64,000 nucleotides of DNA from Collinsella sp. AM34-10. Its GTDB lineage: Bacteria; Actinomycetota; Coriobacteriia; Coriobacteriales; Coriobacteriaceae. This document shows, one piece after another, positions 47,287 to 58,502 of this stretch (the first letter of the stretch is position 1; each line of letters begins with the position of its first letter). The notes beneath the pieces were generated by a model. The model was given only the letters and a program-made list of their open reading frames with translations, was not told the DNA's origin and ran no database searches. The position numbers and the translations under genes are program-made. The stretch lies in the NCBI RefSeq assembly GCF_003469185.1, contig NZ_QSIL01000004.1, positions 186,001 through 250,000 on the forward strand, given 5' to 3'.

Positions 47287-48387
47287 ATGGCTGCAATTTT
47301 CAATAGCCCCAGCAAGTACATCCAGGGTCCGGACGAGCTGGCCAAGCTCGGCTCCTATGTCGAGCCGCTCGGCGCTAAGGCCCTCGTCATCGTGACGCCT
47401 TCGGGCAAGAAGCGCGTCGGTGCCAAGATCGAGGGCAGTTTTGCCGAGGCCAAGGCCGAGCTGCTGTTTGAGGACTTTAACGGCGAGTGCTCCAAGGGCG
47501 AGGTCGATCGTCTGGTTGCGCTCGCTCGCGACAACGGTTGCGACATCATCGTCGGCGTCGGTGGCGGCAAGATCCTCGACACCGCGAAGGCCGTTGCCTA
47601 CTACCTGGAGTCCCCGGTCATCATTTGCCCCACCATTGCTTCGACCGATGCTCCGTGCTCGGCACTTTCGGTGCTCTACACCGACGACGGCCAGTTCGAC
47701 AAGTATCTCTTCCTTAAGGCAAACCCCAATATCGTCCTTATGGATACGACGGTTATCGCGGCGAGCCCGGTGCGCCTGACGGTTTCCGGCATGGGCGATG
47801 CGCTCGCAACCTACTTTGAGGCCCAGGCGACGCATGATGCCGACGGCGGCACTTGCGCCGGCGGCAAGGGCGGCATGGCCGGCCTGGCGCTCGCCAAGCT
47901 CTGCTACGAGACGCTTATGGCCGATGGCGTCAAGGCCAAGGTCGCGCTGGAGAAGGGTGCGCTCACGCCTGCCGTCGAGCACATCATTGAGGCCAATACG
48001 CTGCTTTCGGGCATTGGCTTTGAGAGCTCGGGCCTTGCTGCTGCTCATGCTATCCACAATGGCCTGACGATGCTGCCCGAGTGCCACGGCATGTATCACG
48101 GCGAGAAGGTCGCCTTCGGCACCATCGTCCAGCTGGTACTCGAGGATGCCCCGACCGAGAAGCTCGAGGAAGTCTTGGGCTTCTGCATTGAGCTGGGCCT
48201 GCCGGTCACGATGAAGGAACTTGGCGTTGCCGAGCTTACGCGCGAGCAGGCCATGATTGTTGCCGAGGCCGCCTGCGCACCCGATGACACCATGTGCAAC
48301 ATGCCGTTTGAGGTGACGCCCGAGATGGTCGCAAACGCCATCCTGGGTGCCGACGCGCTGGGCCACTACTATCTCATGGATGAGTAA
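47287..48387 (+). CDS. Glycerol dehydrogenase-like enzyme (paralogue 1)
   Basis: 366 aa, start MAAIFNSPSKYIQGPDELAKLG as in GldA. NAD site GVGGGKILDTAKAVAYY, zinc ligands Asp in GMGDALATYFEAQ, His in AAAHAIHNGL and His in MYHGEKVAFG. It oxidises glycerol or a related polyol to the ketone. It has 20 bp between the preceding terminator and its start, so it likely has a promoter inside or overlapping that terminator. Substrate not certain. Confidence 0.88.
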   Translation: MAAIFNSPSKYIQGPDELAKLGSYVEPLGAKALVIVTPSGKKRVGAKIEGSFAEAKAELLFEDFNGECSKGEVDRLVALARDNGCDIIVGVGGGKILDTAKAVAYYLESPVIICPTIASTDAPCSALSVLYTDDGQFDKYLFLKANPNIVLMDTTVIAASPVRLTVSGMGDALATYFEAQATHDADGGTCAGGKGGMAGLALAKLCYETLMADGVKAKVALEKGALTPAVEHIIEANTLLSGIGFESSGLAAAHAIHNGLTMLPECHGMYHGEKVAFGTIVQLVLEDAPTEKLEEVLGFCIELGLPVTMKELGVAELTREQAMIVAEAACAPDDTMCNMPFEVTPEMVANAILGADALGHYYLMDE

Positions 48388-48400
48388 ATCAAGCTAAGGA

Positions 48401-48436
48401 AGGGGCAAAGCAAGCAGATGGCTTTGCCCCTTTTTA
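48401..48436 (+). terminator. Terminator
   Basis: GGGGCAAAG / CTTTGCCCC stem, 11-nt loop, TTTTT. Confidence 0.92.
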
Positions 48437-48439
48437 CTA

Positions 48440-48501
48440 TGGTGCAAAGTGGCCTGTCTCCAATGCACAAGTTGGTGCAGGGGGCAAGTTACTTTGCACC
48501 A
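48440..48501. repeat. Imperfect inverted repeat with CCTGTCTCC motif
   Basis: Outer arms TGGTGCAAAGT / ACTTTGCACCA are perfect, and pairing continues imperfectly to a ~30-bp arm. The left arm includes GGCCTGTCTCC, close to the complement of the GGGACAGGCAC loops elsewhere. It sits directly after a terminator and before the second dehydrogenase. Confidence 0.6.
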
Positions 48502-48531
48502 ATCGTTGTTTGATGAAGGGCGGATTCTCGT

Positions 48532-49599
48532 ATGGCGCTTCCCATGGTTTATGGCGGTCCCGGCCGGTATGTTCAGGGGCCGGGCGAACTTTCGCGTCAG
48601 GGCAGGTATTTGTCATGGTTGGGCTGCGCTGCTTATGTCTTGTTTGACCAGGGCACCGAGGATCGGCTGTGCAAGCAGATTGTCGATGGATTTCTGGACG
48701 AAGATCTAAGTGAGCCGTTCTTTAAGATTTATGACGGTCCGTGTACGGAAGACGCCGTTGTCGAAATGGCTAAGGAAGCCCGGGCCGAGTATTGCGACAT
48801 GGTGGTGGGCATTGGCGGCGGCAAGATACTCGATATTGCCAAGGCCGTTGCGTTTTATGCCGAGGTGCCGTTGTGCGTATGCCCAACGGCGGCTTCGATG
48901 GACGGTCCGTGCAGCGCGATTTCGGTGCTGTATCACGAGGATGGGTCGTTCGACCACTACCTGATGCTCGAGAAGAATCCAGACCTGGTCGTGGTCGATA
49001 CCAACGTGGTCGCGGCAGCCCCACTGCGTATGACGGTCGCTGGCATGGGCGACGCACTGGCAACGTACTTCGAGGCGCGTTCGTGCGCCGCGGCGCACGG
49101 TGCCAACGAGCACGGTGGCGCGCCGGGGCACTTGGCCTTGGTTGCGGCTCGTGCCTGCTATGACACACTCATGGAGTGCGGCGTCGCTGCCAAGCGCGAT
49201 CTCAAAAAGGGCCGTACATCGCCGGCAGTTGAGCGCCTGATCGAGTGCTATATTCTGCTCTCGGGTGTTGGCTTTGAGAGTGGCGGTTTGGCGTTGGCGC
49301 ATGCGATCGCCAACGGCCTGACGATTTTGCCCGAGTGCAAGGCCATGCACGGCGAGGCCGTAGCGTTTGGTCTGATGGTTCAGCTTCGTCTGGAGCGTGC
49401 ACCCGAGCTTGATCGGGTGCTCGAGTTTTGCCAACGCGTCGGTCTGCCGACGACGCTCGAGGAGCTGGGCCTTGGCGAGATTTCCGATGCCGATCTGCAG
49501 AGTGTTGCAAATGCGGTCTTTAGAAACGAGCGTAACATGGCCAACGAGCAGACCAAGGTGACCAAACAGAAGCTCGTGCAGCTCATGTGCGAGGCATAG
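48532..49599 (+). CDS. Glycerol dehydrogenase-like enzyme (paralogue 2)
   Basis: 355 aa, clearly related along its length to the preceding enzyme (GIGGGKILDIAKAVAFY, GMGDALATYFEAR, LALAHAIANG, AMHGEAVAFG). The zinc ligands are kept. It is more diverged near the substrate loop (ECKAMHGE instead of ECHGMYHGE) and its codon usage is less biased. The ribosome-binding site is weak (GAAGGGCGGA). It likely arose by tandem duplication, with a different substrate or lower expression. Confidence 0.85.
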   Translation: MALPMVYGGPGRYVQGPGELSRQGRYLSWLGCAAYVLFDQGTEDRLCKQIVDGFLDEDLSEPFFKIYDGPCTEDAVVEMAKEARAEYCDMVVGIGGGKILDIAKAVAFYAEVPLCVCPTAASMDGPCSAISVLYHEDGSFDHYLMLEKNPDLVVVDTNVVAAAPLRMTVAGMGDALATYFEARSCAAAHGANEHGGAPGHLALVAARACYDTLMECGVAAKRDLKKGRTSPAVERLIECYILLSGVGFESGGLALAHAIANGLTILPECKAMHGEAVAFGLMVQLRLERAPELDRVLEFCQRVGLPTTLEELGLGEISDADLQSVANAVFRNERNMANEQTKVTKQKLVQLMCEA

Positions 49600-49749
49600 C
49601 TTGGCGCTTGATTGACCTTGTGCAATCGAGGCGGCGATAGGCATAGGCTATTTGCCGCAAAGATGCGCCGCGTGTAATTTGCCCGAGGCGTGGGCCGATA
49701 GCGTATCATTATCTCTTGCTTGTTTGCACTGCTCAGGGAGGGGCCGCGC

Positions 49750-51003
49750 ATGGCGCAGGAACACGATCTGTTTGATGACATTATCGAGATCAGCAAGGGT
49801 TTCGACTTTCTTAAAAACCCGCTTGGCGGTGTGACCGATGCACTCGATCCGTCGGCACCGCAGTGGAATCCTGCCGACTACAAGGAGCGTCCGCGCGGCA
49901 ACACCATTCCGTGCCTGACCTGCAAAAACGAAAAGAGCGGTTGCACCGCGTGCATGGACGTGTGCCCGGTCAACGCTATCGAGGTCGAGGAAGACGCCAT
50001 CGAGATCCTCGACTCCTGCCGCAAGTGCGGCCTGTGCGCCGCTGCCTGTCCGACCGAGGCGATCATCTCGCCGCGCCTGGCGCCTAAAAACCTATATGAC
50101 GATATCGTCTCTGCTGCTACGAGCCACGAGACCGCCTACGTCACCTGCACGCGCGCCCTCAAGCGCATGCCGCGCGAAAACGAGGTCGTCGTTGCCTGTG
50201 TGGGCGATATTACGGCCGAGACCTGGTTCTCGGTGCTGGCCGACTATCCCAACGTGAGCGTCTACCTGCCACTGGGCGTGTGCGATAAGTGTCGCAACAC
50301 CGGTGGCGAGGATATTCTGGGCGAGGCCATCGCCACTGCCGAGGAGTGGGCCGGTACGGGCATGGGCCTGGAGGTCGACCCCAAGAGCCTCAAGTGCCAT
50401 AAGCTTCGCGAGTACGAGCGCAAAGAGTACATGGAAAAGATCGCCCGTACAACGGGCCTGACGGTGACCAAGCTCAATCCGGCGACGGCGGCGCTGGCCT
50501 CGGTGACGCAGAAGTTGAAGGCCCACCGTCACCAGATTACGCAGCTGGAGCGCACGCTCAACACCATGTGCGGCACCACGACGACCAAGCGTCGCCGTAC
50601 GCTTACGCACGGGCGCCAGCTGGTACTCTCGACGCTGCAAAACCATCCCGAGCTTGCCCAGAACATGCAGGTGAGCACGCCGGAATGCGATTTTGACAAG
50701 TGCACGTCGTGTGGCGAGTGTGTCAACGTGTGCCCCACGTTTGCCTGCGATTTGGTGGGAAGCGGTCGCTTTGCACTGGAGTCCACGTATTGCCTAGGTT
50801 GCGGGGCCTGCGTCAAGGTGTGTCCCGAGCATGCGCTTAAGTTGGTTGAGCATGATGCATCTAACCTGGTCGTCGTCGATCCCGAGGCCGAGGAAAAGGC
50901 CGCTCAGAAGGCCAAGGCCCACGAGGAGGCCGAGAAGGTCAAGGCCGAGGCAAAGGCTAAGCTCGACAAGATGCTCGATCAGGTGGAGAAGCTCGCGGAC
51001 TAG
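49750..51003 (+). CDS. Multi-cluster 4Fe-4S ferredoxin-domain protein
   Basis: 417 aa from ATG 49750 (CAGGGAGGGG upstream). Two ferredoxin motifs are near the N-terminus (CLTCKNEKSGCTACMDVCPVN, partly atypical, and CRKCGLCAAACPTEA) and two near the C-terminus (CTSCGECVNVCPTF and CLGCGACVKVCPEH), together enough for up to four [4Fe-4S] clusters. The central ~190 residues have VCDKCRNTGG and no family I recognise. The tail is a charged Ala/Lys/Glu coiled coil. Soluble, no signal. Probably an electron-transfer protein; partner unknown. Confidence 0.82.
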   Translation: MAQEHDLFDDIIEISKGFDFLKNPLGGVTDALDPSAPQWNPADYKERPRGNTIPCLTCKNEKSGCTACMDVCPVNAIEVEEDAIEILDSCRKCGLCAAACPTEAIISPRLAPKNLYDDIVSAATSHETAYVTCTRALKRMPRENEVVVACVGDITAETWFSVLADYPNVSVYLPLGVCDKCRNTGGEDILGEAIATAEEWAGTGMGLEVDPKSLKCHKLREYERKEYMEKIARTTGLTVTKLNPATAALASVTQKLKAHRHQITQLERTLNTMCGTTTTKRRRTLTHGRQLVLSTLQNHPELAQNMQVSTPECDFDKCTSCGECVNVCPTFACDLVGSGRFALESTYCLGCGACVKVCPEHALKLVEHDASNLVVVDPEAEEKAAQKAKAHEEAEKVKAEAKAKLDKMLDQVEKLAD

Positions 51004-51022
51004 CTAAAAGAGCGTAAATGAT

Positions 51023-51053
51023 GGCCGGTGGGACAGGTACTGCCCCGCCGGCC
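51023..51053. repeat. Hairpin with GGGACAGGTAC loop
   Basis: GGCCGG / CCGGCC stem with inner G-C pairs around GGGACAGGTACTGCCCC, 20 bp after the ferredoxin gene stop. It is the same kind of post-gene hairpin as at 7844 and 41102, with a related loop. No T-run on the plus strand. Confidence 0.6.
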
Positions 51054-51125
51054 AAAAAAGTTGCGGTGGAATAGTTCCTGTTTTGCCCTTAAGCTGGCCA
51101 TTCTAGGAACTATTCCACCGCAACT
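51053..51125 (-). terminator. Terminator of the GntR gene with 21-bp perfect stem
   Basis: Arms AGTTGCGGTGGAATAGTTCCT at 51059-51079 and its exact complement at 51105-51125, with a 25-nt loop. On the minus strand it is followed by TTTTTT (51058-51053), so it works as an intrinsic terminator for the regulator upstream. The unusually long perfect stem resembles the other inverted repeats in the window. Confidence 0.8.
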
Positions 51126-51134
51126 AATAAATGG

Positions 51135-51890
51135 TTAGTTCATGCTGCTTTGGTGGCCGGTTCGACCGGTACCGTTGCGCGTCACGGTTTCATGGAGCAA
51201 AAAGAACCCGGGAACCTGTTTGGTCTCGGTGTATTCCATAAGGATACCGTCGGCGTTGTAGGTCTGTCCGCGTATAACGGCGAGTGCGTTAAAGTCGTCG
51301 AGATCGAGCACGCGCGTATCCTCGGGCGTGGGATGCTCGATCGTTACATCGCGTTTGCCCGTGGCAATCTTAATGCCAAGATCTTCTTCGAGGTAACGAT
51401 AGATCGAGTCGTTGACAATCTCGGGTGTCAGCCCCGGTACTTGTGAGCTTAGGTAATAGGAGTCGTCGGAGCACACGGCTTGTCCGTCTGCATAACGGAT
51501 GCGTTTGGCGCGTGTGAGCTCACAGCCTTCGGGAAACCCGGTAATCTTGGAGAGCGCCTTGCTACAGATGAGGAGCTCAAAGACGGTGGTGACAGTCTTG
51601 AGCTCAAAGCCTCGGTTGACCGCGATTTCCTTAAAGGTCTCGAGTCCGCCGCCACCACGACTCTTCTCGTCACTGATGTTGCGAATGACGCGCATGCCTT
51701 TGCCTTGCTGGGGGAGCACGTAGCCATCTGCCGCAAGCATCGAGATGGCGCGACGGACCGTCATGCGCGAACAGTCAAACAGCTGCGTGAGCTCAGTCTC
51801 CGAAGGCAGATAACTCTGATAGGCGTATGTGCCGTCGTCAATCGACTGCTTCACGTTGTCATAAATAGTTTGGAAGATGGCTCGCGCCAT
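51135..51890 (-). CDS. GntR-family regulator with UTRA domain
   Basis: 251 aa. N-terminal winged helix (IYDNVKQSIDDGTYAYQSYLPSE ... CSRMTVRRAISMLAADGYV) followed by a UTRA ligand-binding domain (from about residue 85), the HutC/TreR subfamily. Such proteins sense phosphorylated sugars and repress sugar loci. It follows a zinc dehydrogenase on the same strand and is divergent from an alpha-glucoside PTS, which is its likely target, with candidate sites at 53040-53064 and 53178-53193. Confidence 0.92.
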   Translation of the reverse strand: MARAIFQTIYDNVKQSIDDGTYAYQSYLPSETELTQLFDCSRMTVRRAISMLAADGYVLPQQGKGMRVIRNISDEKSRGGGGLETFKEIAVNRGFELKTVTTVFELLICSKALSKITGFPEGCELTRAKRIRYADGQAVCSDDSYYLSSQVPGLTPEIVNDSIYRYLEEDLGIKIATGKRDVTIEHPTPEDTRVLDLDDFNALAVIRGQTYNADGILMEYTETKQVPGFFLLHETVTRNGTGRTGHQSSMN

Positions 51891-51955
51891 GACGGTCTCC
51901 TAGAGCTGGGTGCGTGAACGACGGATGAGGGCCGTCCGCGCAGGTGTCAATCGAT

Positions 51956-52981
51956 TTACTTGCTGGGGTCGATTATATATTTACCCATGGCACGCAGAGC
52001 TGGGTCTGACAGGATGGCGCCGAGTTCGTCGAGGGAAGCCACCTTGGCGACCATCGAGGATACGTCGAGCCTGCCAGAGTCGATGAGCTCGAGCGCGCGA
52101 CGCTGCGTATAAGGGTTGATGTAGGACGAGGTAAGCACAAGCTCCTTCTGGAAGACCTCGAAGGGCTTGACGGTGATTGTCTCATCGGGCTTGGTGAGGC
52201 CGAACATCATGACCGTAGCCTTGTGGCCGGCGATCTGGATGGCCTGCTCGATGGTGACGGGCTTGCCAACACACTCGATAACGACATCGACGTTGCCGAC
52301 GCCCTCCTGCTCCAGGCGGGCCGGGACGTCCTCGTGGATGGAATCAATTGCCAGGTCGGCGCCGAGTTTGAGCGCAACCTCGCGCTTGCCTTCGACGGGC
52401 TCGAGCAAGACAACCTTGGTGGCGCCGGCGTTTTTAGCAAGCTGCATCATGAGCAGACCGATCATGCCACCGCCGATAACGACAACTGTGCTGCCGGGCT
52501 TGATGTTGCACATATCGATGCCGTGCAGGCAGCAGGCGACGGGCTCGGTCATAGCGCCCTGCTCAAAGCTGGTGTGATCGCCCAACTTGTAGACTTGCTG
52601 CATATCGACGGAGCAGTACTCCGCAAAGCCGCCGTTAACGGTGGTGCCGTAGCCGGTCATATGCTCGCAGTAGTGGTTGATTCCGTCGCGGCAGGGTTCG
52701 CAGCAGCCGCAGGGATGGTTTGGGTCGATGCACACGCGATCGCCCGGTTTAAAGCCAGCGACATCGCTGCCCACGGCCTCGACAACGCCCGCAAACTCAT
52801 GACCAAGGATCGTGGGCGGGGTAACGTCCGCTGCGCCCTTGTCGCCTTCATAGATATGAACGTCGGTACCGCAGACGCCGCAAGCTTTGACGTTGATCAG
52901 AACGTCGCGCCTGCCCACGGCCGGCTTTGCCGATTCCTCGACTCTGAGGTCGTGCTTTCCATAGAAGACCGCGCTTTTCAT
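51956..52981 (-). CDS. Zinc-dependent alcohol/polyol dehydrogenase (MDR family)
   Basis: 341 aa. Catalytic zinc region CGVCGTDVHIYEG and GHEFAGVVEAVG; structural zinc Cys in CGCCEPCRDGINHYC; NAD site VIGGGMIGLLMMQLAKNAG. It resembles sorbitol/xylitol or threonine dehydrogenases. It is transcribed with the GntR regulator and divergent from the alpha-glucoside PTS, so it may process a polyol released with that sugar. Substrate uncertain. Confidence 0.88.
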   Translation of the reverse strand: MKSAVFYGKHDLRVEESAKPAVGRRDVLINVKACGVCGTDVHIYEGDKGAADVTPPTILGHEFAGVVEAVGSDVAGFKPGDRVCIDPNHPCGCCEPCRDGINHYCEHMTGYGTTVNGGFAEYCSVDMQQVYKLGDHTSFEQGAMTEPVACCLHGIDMCNIKPGSTVVVIGGGMIGLLMMQLAKNAGATKVVLLEPVEGKREVALKLGADLAIDSIHEDVPARLEQEGVGNVDVVIECVGKPVTIEQAIQIAGHKATVMMFGLTKPDETITVKPFEVFQKELVLTSSYINPYTQRRALELIDSGRLDVSSMVAKVASLDELGAILSDPALRAMGKYIIDPSK

Positions 52982-53039
52982 GGTGACTCCTTAACGTGGC
53001 GGTGAATGTTGTAATGAAGTATAGGCGTGTATGCAGATA

Positions 53040-53064
53040 TAGACAAGCATATCTAGACAAGTAG
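53040..53064. promoter_or_regulatory. Candidate GntR operator (two half-sites)
   Basis: TAGACAAG at 53040-53047 and again at 53054-53061, 14 bp apart, the second within ATCTAGACAAGT, which is identical over 12 bases to the reverse complement of the site at 53178-53193. Located 59 bp upstream of the dehydrogenase start. Confidence 0.6.
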
Positions 53065-53177
53065 AAAAGAATTATGAATTGAGGCCATCAGCTATATCAG
53101 CTTTAGCAGGCGAAATACTGGACATATACCGTTTACGGCTAATAATCAACCGTTTACCGACCGTAGTATTAATGCTA

Positions 53178-53193
53178 ACTTGTCTAGATAAGT
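53178..53193. promoter_or_regulatory. Candidate GntR operator for the PTS gene
   Basis: ACTTGTCTAGATAAGT is a 16-bp near-perfect palindrome (one mismatched pair), 145 bp upstream of the EIIBC start. It shares its core with the sites at 53040-53064. Between them (53065-53177) is an AT-rich stretch that probably holds the divergent promoters. 53194-53337 is leader with no gene I can support. Confidence 0.65.
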
Positions 53194-53337
53194 GATATGA
53201 TAAAAAAGAAGTGCAAGAAGTCAGGGACACGGGCCCACCCGTCCTATTGCACGAGGTACACGCAAACGGCGCGTCTGCGGTCTCGAGTGAAGCCAAAACC
53301 GCAGTCGCTCCGAATGAAGAGAGGGGGATTCCCCGTC

Positions 53338-54930
53338 ATGATGCAAAAGATACAACGTTTCGGCGGTGCAATGTACACGCCTGCAATTCTTTTCGCATTT
53401 TCCGGAATCGTCGTCGGCCTGGGTACGTTGTTTACCACCGAGGCGATCTTTGGCGAGATGGCCACTGCGGGCCATCTTTGGTTTGATTGCTGGAATGTGC
53501 TGCTCCAGGGTGGTTGGACGCTCTTTAACCAGATGCCGTTGCTGTTTTGCGTAGCGTTGCCAATCTCGCTCGCGAACAAGCAGAACGCTCGCTGCTGCAT
53601 GGAGGCTTTGGCCATCTACCTTACCTTCAACTACTTTGTAAGCACAATCTTGGGGCAGTGGGGCCCTGTCTTTGGGGTCGACTACTCTGTCGAGGCGGGC
53701 AGCGGTACTGGTCTTGCCACTATCGCAAGCATCAAAACGCTTGATATGGGCATCATGGGCGCGCTTATCATTTCAGGTATCGCCACGATGCTTCACAACA
53801 AGTACTTCGACACCGAACTTCCTGAGTGGTTGGGCGTGTTCTCGGGCTCCGTGTTCATCTATATGATCGGTTTCTTCGTTATGGTTCCGGTCGCTCTTAT
53901 CGCCTGCCTGGTGTGGCCGCATGTCCAGGCTGCTATCTCCGCCTTCCAGGGATTCATCCTTTCCGCCGGTACGTTCGGCGTGGGCGTCTTTGCTTTCTTC
54001 GAGCGCGTGCTGATCCCTACAGGCCTGCACCACTTTATCTATACGCCGTTCTATTACGACAACGCGGCAGTCAACGGTGGCATCTTTGCTGCTTGGGCCA
54101 ACATCCTGCCCCAACTGGCTGCCGATCCGAGCATTGCTCTTAAGGATGCCGCACCCTGGGCTGCCTATACCTGCCCTGGTTGGACTAAGGTCTTCGGCTC
54201 GCTCGGCGTCGCCATTGCGTTTTATATGACCGCCAAACCCGAGCGCAAGCAGCGCGTCAAGGCTCTGCTCATTCCCGTCACCCTTACCGCTATGCTTTGC
54301 GGTATTACCGAGCCGCTTGACTTCACCTTCCTGTTCATTGCGCCCGGCCTGTTCGTCGTCCACTGCGTGCTCGGAGCGCTCGGCTGCATGGCTCAAAACC
54401 TCCTTGGCGTCGTGGGTATCTTCGACGGCGGAATCATCTCGATGCTCTCGTGGGACTGGCTGCCCCTTTGGGCCGCACACGGTCTGCAGTACGCCATCTC
54501 CATCCTTGTCGGTCTGTGCTTTACCGCTCTTTGGGTCGTGGTCTTCCGTTTCTTGATCATCAAGTTCGACTTTAAGACCCCCGGTCGCGAGGATGACGAT
54601 GTTGAGGTCGAGCTCAAGTCCAAGGCCGACTACAAGCAAAAGCAGAGCGGTGCTGCTGCTAGCAAATCGGTCGCCCAGAGTAAAGATGACGAGCGCTTGG
54701 TGCTTGCCGAGAACATTCTCGATCTACTCGGTGGCACGGACAACGTCATCGATGTAACTAACTGCGCTACCCGTCTGCGCGTTAACGTCAAGGACAAGGG
54801 CGCCGTTGCACCCGAGGCTTCCTTCAAGGCAATCGGTACGCATGGCTTGGTGGTCCAAGGCCAGTCAATCCAGGTCATCATCGGCCTTACCGTCCCGCAG
54901 GTTCGCGAGAAGTTCGAGAGTCTTCTGTAA
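53338..54930 (+). CDS. PTS alpha-glucoside-type EIIBC
   Basis: 530 aa from ATG 53338 (GAGAGGGGGA upstream); the frame extends upstream but without membrane-like sequence. EIIC: ten hydrophobic segments starting MQKIQRFGGAMYTPAILFAFSG, with the glucose-family motif GITEPLDFTFLFIAPGL. EIIB at the C-terminus (from about 455) has the phospho-Cys in VIDVTNCATRLRVNV. There is no EIIA domain, so phosphate must come from another EIIA, such as 19710-20207. The following GH4 enzyme indicates maltose or another alpha-glucoside as substrate. Confidence 0.92.
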   Translation: MMQKIQRFGGAMYTPAILFAFSGIVVGLGTLFTTEAIFGEMATAGHLWFDCWNVLLQGGWTLFNQMPLLFCVALPISLANKQNARCCMEALAIYLTFNYFVSTILGQWGPVFGVDYSVEAGSGTGLATIASIKTLDMGIMGALIISGIATMLHNKYFDTELPEWLGVFSGSVFIYMIGFFVMVPVALIACLVWPHVQAAISAFQGFILSAGTFGVGVFAFFERVLIPTGLHHFIYTPFYYDNAAVNGGIFAAWANILPQLAADPSIALKDAAPWAAYTCPGWTKVFGSLGVAIAFYMTAKPERKQRVKALLIPVTLTAMLCGITEPLDFTFLFIAPGLFVVHCVLGALGCMAQNLLGVVGIFDGGIISMLSWDWLPLWAAHGLQYAISILVGLCFTALWVVVFRFLIIKFDFKTPGREDDDVEVELKSKADYKQKQSGAAASKSVAQSKDDERLVLAENILDLLGGTDNVIDVTNCATRLRVNVKDKGAVAPEASFKAIGTHGLVVQGQSIQVIIGLTVPQVREKFESLL

Positions 54931-54948
54931 ACCATCGTCCATCGAAAC

Positions 54949-54988
54949 AATCGGCCTTGCAGAGCCGGTATGCACCGCAAGGCCGATT
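54949..54988 (+). terminator. Stem-loop between EIIBC and GH4 gene
   Basis: A perfect 12-bp stem (AATCGGCCTTGC) with a 16-nt loop and no T-run; it may be a partial terminator or mRNA-stabilising element giving unequal expression of the two genes. Confidence 0.6.
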
Positions 54989-55057
54989 CTAGAGATAAAA
55001 ACTCCACTTCTAGGTAACAATTCCAAACCGTGCAGGCCGCGTACGGGGATGGATTGA

Positions 55058-56428
<1,371 letters not shown>

Positions 56429-56555
56429 GGACTGCAGTCTCGAACTCTCACTCATCTCTGCTTCATTTGCGCCGCCGTGGCGTCCGGGTTCGCCCAGATG
56501 CTGCGGCGGCGCTATACTTATACGGTTTGAAGTACCTGTACCAAAAGGAGCTGTC

Positions 56556-57632
<1,077 letters not shown>

Positions 57633-57643
57633 GGACGACGCGC

Positions 57644-58027
57644 ATGTTTAAATATGGTAAAAAAGCCGGCTACATGGGTATTGCACTGCTCGTACTTGCG
57701 GTGATTCCGCTGGTGGTCGCAGCGTGTGTTATCCCCAACATTGGTCCCGAGGTGGCAACAAAGTTTAATGCCGCCGGCGAGGTGACGCGCTGGGGCAAGA
57801 GTTACGAGTTGCTGGCACTGCCGGTGCTCAATCTGCTGCTGAGCGTGGCGACGTACTTTACGGCAGGACGCCAGGCTAAAAACAATGATGACTCCGCCGC
57901 CATGGCGCGCATCGTGTGCGAGCGCTACCTGCGTAACGGTTGCATCACGGGTGTGTTCCTCAACGTGGTCAACGTTTACTTTATGTACTCGGCGATTACC
58001 GGAACGGGCTTTGGCTTTGGTTTCTAG
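57644..58027 (+). CDS. Small membrane protein with DUF1648-like domain
   Basis: 127 aa with three hydrophobic segments (IALLVLAVIPLVVAACV, LLALPVLNLLLSVATYF, GCITGVFLNVVNVYFMY). The segment IPNIGPEVATKFNAAGEVTRWGKSYE resembles DUF1648, found in SdpI-type immunity/signal proteins. It lies 11 bp after ychF, so it may be co-transcribed. Function unknown. Confidence 0.75.
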   Translation: MFKYGKKAGYMGIALLVLAVIPLVVAACVIPNIGPEVATKFNAAGEVTRWGKSYELLALPVLNLLLSVATYFTAGRQAKNNDDSAAMARIVCERYLRNGCITGVFLNVVNVYFMYSAITGTGFGFGF

Positions 58028-58036
58028 CCTGTCCTT

Positions 58037-58426
58037 TTAGGCAACGAGCCTGCACGCATATTCAAGGGCTGCTGCGAGGCCGCCGCTCGATCGTGGTTTA
58101 AAGACCATGTCGGCGGCGGCCTCGTTTTCGTATCCGGCGCCGCGAAGGGCGAGTGCGATACCGGCTTCCAGGAGAAGGGGCAGACCACGTTGGCTGGTTG
58201 CGATTACGGCAGCCTGATTGAGCGAGCAGCTGTGCGCTTGGCATTGGATGGCAAGTTCACCTTGCGCCGGGCAAGGGACCAGAACGGCGGCGACGCGACT
58301 TGATAGCAATGCAAATGCTGTGCGCTCATCGGGCGAAAGGCATTCGGCTTCAACGACGACGAGCTTGGGCGGTGCGCTGTTTGTGCGAAGCATGGCTCGG
58401 TACATGCGGACCGAAGAACCCGACAT
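58037..58426 (-). CDS. Hypothetical 129-aa protein
   Basis: ATG 58426 with AGGAG upstream. Alpha/beta-looking sequence (PPKLVVVEAECLSPDERTAFALLSSRVAAVLVPC ... CSLNQAAVIATSQRGLPLLLEAGIALALRGAGYE). No membrane segment. It is divergent from a small HTH gene across a palindromic operator, so the two may form a regulatory pair. No family recognised. Confidence 0.65.
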   Translation of the reverse strand: MSGSSVRMYRAMLRTNSAPPKLVVVEAECLSPDERTAFALLSSRVAAVLVPCPAQGELAIQCQAHSCSLNQAAVIATSQRGLPLLLEAGIALALRGAGYENEAAADMVFKPRSSGGLAAALEYACRLVA

Positions 58427-58449
58427 AGAAAACTCCTGTGTATTCGTTT

Positions 58450-58473
58450 AAACGTAAACTATAGTTTACGTTT
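58450..58473. promoter_or_regulatory. 24-bp perfect palindrome, probable operator
   Basis: Half-site AAACGTAAACTA followed by its exact complement. The centre CTATAG contains TATAGT in both directions, so it can serve as -10 for both divergent genes (58426 minus, 58503 plus). The neighbouring HTH protein is the obvious candidate to bind it. Confidence 0.75.
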
Positions 58474-58502
58474 TTGTTCAGCTCCATTTCAAACTCGGCT
58501 GC

